A stretch of 44,031 bases of DNA, taken from Desulfococcaceae bacterium HSG8. GTDB lineage: Bacteria > Desulfobacterota > Desulfobacteria > Desulfobacterales > 4be13. A program made the translations under genes and the position numbers. The notes under the pieces are model-generated. The model was given only the letters and a program-made list of their open reading frames with translations. It was not told the DNA's origin and made no database searches. Where the stretch lies: NCBI GenBank assembly GCA_030378015.1, contig JAUCGG010000002.1, positions 7,065 through 51,095 on the forward strand. The letters run 5' to 3'. This document shows positions 33,978-41,155 of the stretch, piece by piece. Each line of letters begins with the position of its first letter. The first letter of the stretch is position 1.

Positions 33978-35768
33978 TCAGTTGCAATTGACAACCGACC
34001 ACAGATTCATCAGCTTTCTCGTATGCATGATGGGAGGATCTTCCGCCGGCATATGATGCTTTTTAAAAGACATGGTCAGGCGCCGCCCCCCCTTTTCCCA
34101 GCGAATATAATCGGAAAAATGCCGGATAATGAATAATCCCTTTCCAGATGGCTTGGTAATATTCTCTTTCATTGTCGGGTCCGGAAGGGATGCATAATCA
34201 AATCCCTTTCCTTGATCTGTCACCTCAATGTGAAAGTCATTTCCGAACCGCCAGCGCACCGTTACGGACTTTTCCGGATCGCGATTGTTACCATGTATCC
34301 AAGCATTCAGTACGGCTTCTTCCAATACTGTGCGAAAGGGAATCCTGTCAGAATATCGGTACTGGGTCAGATTATATTCGATCCTTTTGCATAATGCAAT
34401 AATGCTTTTGGCAATATCATCGGAATTTCCGGGCTTCAGAACTGTTTCATGATCATGCTTCCGGTTCTCAATTTCCAGACACAGCAACGTAATATCATCG
34501 GACGATGTGTTGGTTGACGGCGGGGAAACCTCTTCACTGCTCATCTCCGAAACCCGCTTCAGGATTTCATCCATTATATCGGAAACCGGTACTCCGTTCT
34601 TTGTCCGGGGGCAGGGAGACTGGCTTATAATATTTCCTAAAAGCGATTTCAGTTCATCCGACCTTATCATTTTTTTCAGATTTTTCAAAGGCATCTCGGT
34701 TAACCCGTCTGTGTAGAAAACCAGCTTATCTCCCTCTTGCAGCCGGATTTCACCCGCAGAAAAAAGCATTCCCCCTTCTATGGCAATGGGAATGTTCGCA
34801 CCTGGCTCCCCATATTCCGGAACCAGCCTGATATCATCCCCGCGGATAAAGATAAATGGCGGATGTCCTGCCGAAGCATATCTTATTACCAGGGTTTCAT
34901 GATCTATTTCAGCATTCAGGGACGTAAAAAAATCATCTTTGTTAAAAATTTCCGAATAACATATTTCATCATTCAGCCTGGAGATAACTGCTTCCAGCCC
35001 CTCTGAACCATTGTGATTCAGGACAGCGTTGTGCATCAGGTCGGTAATGCTACTCCTCAGTACGCAGCTGACTTCATGCCCGGACTGGTCTTTCACACTT
35101 ATAACTGTCTTTTTTCCCTGATCCGACACAAGCGTTCGTACAAAATAGTGATCCCCGCCCTCTGCATAACATGGCACGGAAATGGCATCGGCAAACAGCA
35201 CCAGACCATCGGAAAGGTCAGTATAGCGGGAAGGAATTTCATTTACCAGGCTTAAAAGCTTCTTGGCCAGGTCTATGTTGACTTCCTGTTTCTTTAAAAG
35301 ATGCTTCAGGGCTTCTTCGGAACGTCTGCGCTCGGCAATTTCCTCTTTCAGCAGCACATTAAGTTTCTCAAGATGATCCCGGTGGCGTTTCAAATCTAGC
35401 TGGGTACTGACCCTGGCCCTTACAATAGCAGGGCTGAAAGGCTTTGTTATATAATCAACCGCACCGACATCAAACCCCTTGGTCTCCTCTTCCTCTTCAC
35501 TGATTGCTGTTATAAAAATTATCGGAATATTCCGGGTCAGAGAGTCCGCTTTTAATCGCCTGCATACCTCGTAACCATCCATCCCGGGCATCATAATGTC
35601 TAGGAGAATCAGGTCGGGAGAAATTGAATTGGCAATACTTATTGCTTCGGGCCCGTTCGTACTGACACTGATTTCATAATCAGCCATCAATGTGACCTGA
35701 AGCATTTTGATATTTGCAGGCACATCATCAACGATCAGTATGTTTTGTTTTGGCAGGTTATTGCTCAT
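33978..35768 (-). CDS. REC - PP2C (SpoIIE) phosphatase - HATPase_c_2 anti-sigma kinase fusion
   Basis: 596 aa from ATG 35768, chosen for AAAGGA upstream and the REC domain that follows (LPKQNILIVDD). The frame is open to 35873, but that extension only reads heptamer repeats. REC about 8-125, phospho-Asp in LILLDIMMPGMDG near 54; coiled coil about 130-170; SpoIIE/PP2C phosphatase about 170-390 with FFTSLNAEID, ASAGHPPFIFI and FYTDGLTEM; RsbW-like HATPase about 455-590 with EEAVLNAWIHGN (N-box near 486) and DQGKGFD. Both opposing enzymes of a partner switch are in one protein under receiver control, with the STAS substrate next door. Phosphorylation of REC would set the balance between the two activities (inference). 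Confidence 0.93.
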   Translation of the reverse strand: MSNNLPKQNILIVDDVPANIKMLQVTLMADYEISVSTNGPEAISIANSISPDLILLDIMMPGMDGYEVCRRLKADSLTRNIPIIFITAISEEEEETKGFDVGAVDYITKPFSPAIVRARVSTQLDLKRHRDHLEKLNVLLKEEIAERRRSEEALKHLLKKQEVNIDLAKKLLSLVNEIPSRYTDLSDGLVLFADAISVPCYAEGGDHYFVRTLVSDQGKKTVISVKDQSGHEVSCVLRSSITDLMHNAVLNHNGSEGLEAVISRLNDEICYSEIFNKDDFFTSLNAEIDHETLVIRYASAGHPPFIFIRGDDIRLVPEYGEPGANIPIAIEGGMLFSAGEIRLQEGDKLVFYTDGLTEMPLKNLKKMIRSDELKSLLGNIISQSPCPRTKNGVPVSDIMDEILKRVSEMSSEEVSPPSTNTSSDDITLLCLEIENRKHDHETVLKPGNSDDIAKSIIALCKRIEYNLTQYRYSDRIPFRTVLEEAVLNAWIHGNNRDPEKSVTVRWRFGNDFHIEVTDQGKGFDYASLPDPTMKENITKPSGKGLFIIRHFSDYIRWEKGGRRLTMSFKKHHMPAEDPPIMHTRKLMNLWSVVNCN

Positions 35769-35781
35769 TTTTCCTTTATAG

Positions 35782-35917
35782 TGAAGAGTGATGCGTGAAA
35801 CGTGAAACGTGAAACGTGAAACGTGAAACGTGATGCGTGATGCGTGATGCGTGATGCGTGATTTTAAACTCACGCTTTATAAGTATTCACGCTTCACGTT
35901 TCACGTTTCACGCTTCT
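35782..35917. repeat. Head-to-head heptamer arrays, family A, second pair
   Basis: GTGAAAC/GTGATGC units at about 35782-35862 face TCACGCT/TCACGTT units at about 35885-35917. The centre, CTCACGCTTTATAAGTATTCACG, matches the centre of the pair at 31791-32068. The right arm encodes the last residues and stop of the MCP at 35894. Confidence 0.9.
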
Positions 35918-37342
35918 CACTTCTTTCCCCCCCACAATATTCAGCACAATATTTACAAAACGTTTCAACTCCGCGGCCTGGGCTGAAAGTTCCTGGGATT
36001 CGGCAGCAGATTCCTGGGAACCCGCAGCTACCTCATGGGTCAGTTTTTCTATGGCATTCGCACTCAGATTGATCTCCTCAATCCATCGGGCCTGTTCCCG
36101 GCTTGCCCTGGTAATTGACGCTGTTTTTTCCCCGATGATTGTGGCAGACTCAATAATAGCGACAAAATTGCTGTTGACCTCCCTTATCGAAGATGCTGCC
36201 TGGGCAACCCTCCGGGCAGTATTGTCAAGGAGTTCCTGTGTTTTTTTTGCTGCTTCTGCTGATTTCATGGCCAGATTTCTGACTTCTTCGGCAACAATCG
36301 AAAATCCGGCCCCGGCATCACCGGCCCGCGCGGCCTCTATGGCAGCATTCAGTGCCAGGAGATTGGTCTGAAAGGCGATTTCATCTATATTTTTTATGAT
36401 ATTAACCATCTGGCCGCTGTCTGCTTCGATCCTGGTCATTTCTCGCGTCAGCTCGACCAGTGCCTTCAAAGACATGCCGGATTTTTGGATATTTTCATTC
36501 ATCAGCTTTTCAGCGCCCAGTGTCAGTTCCGAAGTTTCCCGGCCCATGACACTCATCTTTTCCAGTGTATCTGATGTCTCCTCCACAGATTTCGCCTGAT
36601 CAGCCGCATTTTCGGACAGGGATTGGCTGGTTGCGGAAACTTCGCCCGCGCTGACCGCGACCTGGGAGGCACTTCTGCTGAGTCCCTCAATAAGATATCG
36701 TGCAGGTTTGGTAATGGAACGATAAATAACCCGGGAGATAACAAGTCCCGAAACTGCGACCATAAAAAATGATACAAGGATATTCAGGTTGTTACGCATC
36801 TTTGCTGACCGGATGACTGAATCAACATTTCCGGAAAGCTCACGCCGGACAGCCGCGGAAATAGCACTGAGACTTTGGGACAGCTTTTGTTTTTTATCAT
36901 CAATATCAGCCATTTCTTGCCTGTTAATATCGTCTGTTTCTTCCGTACTCATTTTACGGGATGCTTTTTTGGCAGAATCAGTATATTTTTTCAACTGGTC
37001 TGAAACTTTGTCAATATAAATCAGCATATTTTCACTCATGCCAGCCAGGGATTTCAAGTCAGACAAGGCTGCGGATACACGGGAGGCCTCTGTGTCCGCC
37101 TCGTCTATCATGTCCGGTTCGCCCAGTAAAACAGCATCTTCATAAAGCTTTGTCTGACGGGCAAACGCGGTGATTGCCCGCTGGGTCATCTCAGTAGAGG
37201 CAACGGCAAATTCAGAAATATACGGCAGCCGGTCCTGAATCTGCTCGGAACTGTAATAGCTGAAAATCAGAGATAAAAAATATCCCAGTACCATAATGCC
37301 CATACTGAGCCAGATTCTTACAGAAAGATTGAGTGGTTTCAT
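35894..37342 (-). CDS. Methyl-accepting chemotaxis protein with periplasmic helical sensor
   Basis: 482 aa; ATG 37342, only a weak ribosome binding site visible because family B heptamer-like sequence abuts it. TM1 about 8-30; periplasmic helical domain about 31-185 of four-helix-bundle type; TM2 about 190-212; HAMP-like linker; signalling domain about 220-475 with hairpin tip IDEIAFQTNLLALNAAIEAA near 315-335 and GFSIVAEEVRNLA. The ligand is unknown. It would feed a CheA/CheW array that is not in the window, or be wired to the partner-switch genes that follow. The final residues VRSVKRET and the stop are translated from heptamer repeat DNA. No CheR-binding pentapeptide. Confidence 0.92.
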   Translation of the reverse strand: MKPLNLSVRIWLSMGIMVLGYFLSLIFSYYSSEQIQDRLPYISEFAVASTEMTQRAITAFARQTKLYEDAVLLGEPDMIDEADTEASRVSAALSDLKSLAGMSENMLIYIDKVSDQLKKYTDSAKKASRKMSTEETDDINRQEMADIDDKKQKLSQSLSAISAAVRRELSGNVDSVIRSAKMRNNLNILVSFFMVAVSGLVISRVIYRSITKPARYLIEGLSRSASQVAVSAGEVSATSQSLSENAADQAKSVEETSDTLEKMSVMGRETSELTLGAEKLMNENIQKSGMSLKALVELTREMTRIEADSGQMVNIIKNIDEIAFQTNLLALNAAIEAARAGDAGAGFSIVAEEVRNLAMKSAEAAKKTQELLDNTARRVAQAASSIREVNSNFVAIIESATIIGEKTASITRASREQARWIEEINLSANAIEKLTHEVAAGSQESAAESQELSAQAAELKRFVNIVLNIVGGKEVRSVKRET

Positions 37343-37360
37343 AACGTCAGTTGTCCGTTG

Positions 37361-37436
37361 TAGGGTGGGTGGAGCGAAGCGTAACCCACCATTATGAAAA
37401 CAGATGGTGGGTTTACGCTTCGCTCCGCCACCCTAG
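37361..37436. repeat. GGTGGGTTACGCTTCGCTCC hairpin
   Basis: Arms TAGGGTGGGTGGAGCGAAGC and GCTTCGCTCCGCCACCCTA form a long hairpin around CCCACCATTATG. Half copies at 37631-37682 and 37693-37737. The last one runs into the stop codon of the porin gene. Confidence 0.85.
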
Positions 37437-37442
37437 TACACC

Positions 37443-37620
37443 GATTCGTAAATTCCTCCCCCCTTTTTTAAAGGGGGGCCGGGGGGGATTTCTGCCGTAA
37501 CACCTTTTTTTAGCAACGTAAAATCCCCCCGGCCCCCTTTAAAAAGGGGGGGACGAACTTAATAATTTAAAGGGGTTATCCCCGATGAAGGGGGGACGGA
37601 TTTAAAAAGTGGTGTACTAG
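37443..37620. repeat. C/G-rich MITE-like element, reverse of 8880-8985
   Basis: CCCCCCTTTTTTAAAGGGGG and the mirrored end near 37540-37560 enclose TTTCTGCCGTAACACC and TAGCAACGTAAAAT, the same centre as at 8880-8985 on the other strand. No gene in 37343-37737. Confidence 0.8.
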
Positions 37621-37630
37621 GTTTCTGAGT

Positions 37631-37737
37631 AACCCACCATTATGAAAACAGATGGTGGGTTTACGCTTCGCTCCGCCACCCTAAGTTTCTGATTAACCCA
37701 CCATTATGGTGGGTTACGCTTCGCTCCACCCACCCTA
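37631..37737. repeat. Two further copies of the GGTGGGTTACGCTTCGC repeat
   Basis: 37631-37682 is a half copy. 37693-37737 begins with the palindrome AACCCACCATTATGGTGGGTT and ends one base before the porin stop codon (CTA at 37738-37740). Confidence 0.8.
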
Positions 37738-38952
37738 CTAAAAACTGAACGTCATCTTGGCAGCAAATAAGAACCACCGCTGATCAAGTCCGTCAGGATT
37801 ATCTGCGGGGCTGTATGCTCCGAACCCGTCATTATAGTTAGTTTCCAGTTTGAATGTCCAGTACTCATTTATATCAAAACGGGTTGATAATGTCGTCGTC
37901 TTCAACCATGCTTCGAAATCATTCTCCTTTGTTTTCCCATCCTTGTCGTCTTTATCCGGATAAAACTCTGAATAACACAGCCCCAGGGTAAACCAGTCTG
38001 TAAACTGGTAGGAGCCGGACACATACCATCCTTCCGAGGTCAGCCGGGGACGGGGCTGCCATCCCTGTCCCAGGTTCCAGTTCCATCTTCCTTCAAAATC
38101 ATTGGATGTATATTCGGAAGCAAGTATCATATCTTCCCATGTATATTCAAGGGAGAATGTGTATCCGTCGTGGCTGACAGCCTCGTAATTCATCCGGGTG
38201 CTGATGATATTTTCTCCCACAGGTACGGACAGATTACCATCAAGGGTCAGTCCCTTTATCTCATACCATACTGCCTGGGCCCTCAGGCCCCGGAGCGGGG
38301 TATTCCATCTGGCAGCAAGAATACAGGCATCATCCATATCCATATCTGTGATTTTCAACCCGTAGTCTGATAAAGAGATTTCAAAAGCTTTGGCAAATCC
38401 CCCGTCGCTCTTTACGTCCAATGTTCCCCACTGGACATCATAAAAAAGGCTTCCCATCTTTCCCAGGGAAACATTTCCGTAAGCCGCGATGCCCTTAATC
38501 GTAGAAAGAGTATCCCGCCATAACTCGTTATACACGCTCTGGGGCAGCATGACACCTGTGCGAAGCATATCCATCTCCCTGGCTTCACTGTACAGGGCAT
38601 GGATCAGCTTTACCTTTCCCACCCGCAAACCCAGCCATTCCTGCCAGCGATAGTCTGCAAAAGCCCAGTCCTGTACAAGTTCGTCATTTCCTTCAACTCC
38701 CAGATCACGGGCAAAAAACTGCATCCCCACCCGTAAGCGTTTTGAAAGCTTTGTGCTGAAATTAATGCCCATCTCATTGAACTGGAATGTTCCGTCTTCA
38801 GTATCAGCCAGGTAGTTATTCTTATCTGTCTGTAAATATCCCTGTGAAATAAAACCGTGAATATCAACCGACCCGATGTCAAGAGCCGGGGTATTCCCCC
38901 GGGCAATGGTAATTATTAAAAATGTCAGGATGATGATCTTTTTTCTTGTCAT
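37738..38952 (-). CDS. Porin-like outer-membrane beta-barrel protein
   Basis: 404 aa; ATG 38952, AAAGGAG-type site upstream (AAAAGGAGTTTAAGA). Signal peptide about 1-24 (LTFLIITIARGNTPA). The mature protein opens VDIHGFISQGYLQTDKNN, typical of Desulfobacterota porins, and alternates hydrophobic/aromatic residues throughout (WYVSGSYQFTDWFTLGLCYS). It ends with FAAKMTFSF, the terminal Phe being the outer-membrane barrel sorting signal. Probably a general or anion porin. It sits 15 bp after the PBP-like gene in an MCP-flanked operon, so its substrate may be the ligand of that sensory unit. Confidence 0.88.
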   Translation of the reverse strand: MTRKKIIILTFLIITIARGNTPALDIGSVDIHGFISQGYLQTDKNNYLADTEDGTFQFNEMGINFSTKLSKRLRVGMQFFARDLGVEGNDELVQDWAFADYRWQEWLGLRVGKVKLIHALYSEAREMDMLRTGVMLPQSVYNELWRDTLSTIKGIAAYGNVSLGKMGSLFYDVQWGTLDVKSDGGFAKAFEISLSDYGLKITDMDMDDACILAARWNTPLRGLRAQAVWYEIKGLTLDGNLSVPVGENIISTRMNYEAVSHDGYTFSLEYTWEDMILASEYTSNDFEGRWNWNLGQGWQPRPRLTSEGWYVSGSYQFTDWFTLGLCYSEFYPDKDDKDGKTKENDFEAWLKTTTLSTRFDINEYWTFKLETNYNDGFGAYSPADNPDGLDQRWFLFAAKMTFSF

Positions 38953-38967
38953 CTTCTTAAACTCCTT

Positions 38968-39402
38968 TTAATCACTGATTGTAATAATTTTTACTTTGTC
39001 TGTCAGCGCGTCGGAAGATACATAGCCGATTGCCCCCGGGGTATTTGCCACATAACTGATAATCTCTTCCTCGGTTTCATAAGATTTCGGGGGCGAAGCT
39101 TTACCCGTAAAGATAAGCTTTTTCCAATAACGCCTGAACTGTGACGGGGTCTTATGTATATATTTTTTCACGAAATCCTTGTGAATCGGTGATTTTTTCA
39201 TAATGACAAATCTGATCTCCTGATCACCATCCCAGGCGATCTTATTCCCGAGAAAAATTTTTTTTATATCTTCCCCGGTCAGGCTGTTTATCGTGACAGA
39301 ATGATTGCCGACGATAAGCAGTTCAGCATACGCAGAATTTGAAAAAAGAATATTCGGCAAAAAGAAAAACATAGTTGCAAGAATCAGGCTTTTATATTCC
39401 AT
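38968..39402 (-). CDS. Small periplasmic PstS/PBP-like substrate-binding protein
   Basis: 144 aa; ATG 39402, GGAGAAACAAT upstream. Signal peptide 1-26 (ending AYA), then a short PBP-like (phosphate-type) domain: LLIVGNHSVTINSLTGEDIKKIFLGNKIAW, then HKTPSQFRRYWKKLIFTG and NTPGAIGYVSSDAL. It is about half the size of PstS and lacks permease neighbours, so it is more likely a sensory or binding accessory than a transporter part. This short class is often found beside porins and MCPs in related bacteria (from general knowledge). Same operon as the porin. Confidence 0.88.
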   Translation of the reverse strand: MEYKSLILATMFFFLPNILFSNSAYAELLIVGNHSVTINSLTGEDIKKIFLGNKIAWDGDQEIRFVIMKKSPIHKDFVKKYIHKTPSQFRRYWKKLIFTGKASPPKSYETEEEIISYVANTPGAIGYVSSDALTDKVKIITISD

Positions 39403-39411
39403 ATTGTTTCT

Positions 39412-39482
39412 CCGATTTACGATTTACGATTTACGATTCTGGATTTACGATTCTGACAATCGTAAATCGTAAATCGTAAATT
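39412..39482. repeat. Inverted heptamer arrays, family C (GATTTAC / GTAAATC)
   Basis: Four GATTTAC/GATTCTG units face three GTAAATC units, giving a hairpin of about 27 bp. It fills the 85-bp space between the MCP stop and the PBP-like start, and could weaken transcription into the PBP-porin pair. Confidence 0.9.
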
Positions 39483-39487
39483 CTGTA

Positions 39488-40918
39488 TCACTCTCCCCTC
39501 ACAACAGTCACCAGTTCCTTTACAAGATGTTTCATTTCTATGGCCTGCGCGGATAATTCTTCTGAGGCAGCGGCAGATTCCTGGGAACTGGCGGCCATCT
39601 GCTGGGTGACTTTTTCAATTTCGATTGTTGCCATACTGACCTGCTGAACTCCGGTGGTGTGCTCCTTGCTCGCCTCGGTAATGGCGAGGGTTTTTTCGCC
39701 CATAGATGTTGCGGACTCTATAATGCCTTCAAAGTCATTGTTGACATCTTTTATTGCACATGCTGCCTGGCTGACCCGGTGTATGGTTGTATCCAGGAGC
39801 TGCTGGGTATCTTTTGCAGCATCTGCGGTTCGTAAAGCCAGGTTTCTCACTTCCTCAGCCACAACCGCAAATCCGGCCCCGGCTTCACCGGCCCTGGCCG
39901 CTTCCACAGCCGCGTTCAGCGCGAGAAGATTGGTCTGAAAGGCGATTTGATCAATGGTTTTGATAATCTGTCCCATCTGCCCGCTGTCTGCCTCGATCTG
40001 AACCATCTCCTGTGTCAGTTCGATGAGGGCCCTCAGGGACTGGCCCGACTTCTGCATATTTTCATTCATCAGAATTTCCGCGCCGCTGGTAAGCTGCGAG
40101 GTTTCATGCCCCATGGCAGTCATCTCTTCCAGCGAAGCGGACGACTCTTCAATTGCTGCGGCCTGCTCCGCTGCATTCTCAGAAAGGGACTGGCTTGTTG
40201 CGGAAAGTTCATCAGCAGCAGAAGCGATCTGATAAGCGCCCTCGTTTAATCTTCCGACAATCCGGTAAATGGGCCGGGCAATGGATCGGGATATAAAATA
40301 GGATAGAAGCAGGGTTCCCGCGGTAATGATCATCACGATGATGCTTATAAAAGCAGTGACATTTGTTATTTCTTCTTCCACATCATCTATATATATTCCT
40401 GAACCGATGATCCATCCCCATTCGGGGAACAGTTTCACATAAGAAATCTTCGGTTCCGGTTCGGATTTACCGGGTTTGGGCCAGTAATAATCCACAAAAC
40501 CCTCACCATCTCTTTTGCACACATCAACCATCTCCGCAATCAGTCTCTTCCCGTTCGCATCTTTAAGGTCGGAAAGTTCCCTGCCTTCCAGTTTAAGACT
40601 GACAGGATGCATGAGCATACGGGCATCTGTATCATTAATCCAGAAATATTCATCTCCGCCGTAGCGCATATGTCTGACAGTTTCCTTAGCCATTTCTTTT
40701 GCCTTGTCTGGCGAGATATCACCGGCCGCAGCCTTTTTTGCCCAGTATTCTATGATGCAGTAAGCAGACTCCACAACATGCCGGGTTTTCACATATTTGG
40801 CATCATACATTTTCTCTCGGAATTCCGGATAAATCCATGCCAGGAGCAGGGCAAAACAGGCGATAATTGAAATCCCCGACACATTGATTTTTGATGAAAG
40901 CCTGTATTTATGCAACAT
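39488..40918 (-). CDS. Methyl-accepting chemotaxis protein with single Cache (sCache) sensor
   Basis: 476 aa; ATG 40918, AAAGGAG eleven bases upstream. TM1 about 12-32; periplasmic sCache_2 domain about 35-185 (YGGDEYFWINDTDARMLMHP, then GEGFVDYYWPKPG and PEWGWIIGSGIYIDD are the hallmark strings); TM2 about 188-212; signalling domain to 476 with hairpin tip IDQIAFQTNLLALNAAVEAA near 318-338 and GFAVVAEEVRNLALR. sCache_2 domains often bind small organic acids. First gene of the cassette on this strand. Its signalling half resembles the second MCP closely. Confidence 0.95.
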   Translation of the reverse strand: MLHKYRLSSKINVSGISIIACFALLLAWIYPEFREKMYDAKYVKTRHVVESAYCIIEYWAKKAAAGDISPDKAKEMAKETVRHMRYGGDEYFWINDTDARMLMHPVSLKLEGRELSDLKDANGKRLIAEMVDVCKRDGEGFVDYYWPKPGKSEPEPKISYVKLFPEWGWIIGSGIYIDDVEEEITNVTAFISIIVMIITAGTLLLSYFISRSIARPIYRIVGRLNEGAYQIASAADELSATSQSLSENAAEQAAAIEESSASLEEMTAMGHETSQLTSGAEILMNENMQKSGQSLRALIELTQEMVQIEADSGQMGQIIKTIDQIAFQTNLLALNAAVEAARAGEAGAGFAVVAEEVRNLALRTADAAKDTQQLLDTTIHRVSQAACAIKDVNNDFEGIIESATSMGEKTLAITEASKEHTTGVQQVSMATIEIEKVTQQMAASSQESAAASEELSAQAIEMKHLVKELVTVVRGE

Positions 40919-41014
40919 AATTATTTATTCTCCTTTCGGGAAAAGGACAGACATGAGAACTGAGAACTTTTGAATATGGGGATTTTTCCTGAAATTCCAA
41001 GTCGTAGATCGCAA

Positions 41015-41155
41015 TGGGCAGTCGGCAGTCGGCAGTGGGCAGTCGGCAGTCCTCAGTCGGCAGTGGGCAGTCGGCAGTCCTCAGTCCGCCGACTGAAGAC
41101 TGCCGACTGAAGACTGCCGACTGAAGACTGAAGACTGCTGAAAACTGCCGACTAA
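41015..41155. repeat. Inverted heptamer arrays, family B
   Basis: GGCAGTC/GGCAGTG/CTCAGTC units on the left face GACTGCC/GACTGAA units on the right, around AGTCCGCCGACT. The right-hand array runs directly into the stop codon of the DegV-family gene (CTA at 41152-41154 lies inside the final unit). 40919-41014 holds nothing I recognise. Confidence 0.92.

Noticed and set aside
37738-39402. Phosphate ABC transporter operon
   Set aside because: The PBP-like protein is half-sized and no permease or ATPase genes are adjacent; porin and MCP neighbours fit a sensory role better.
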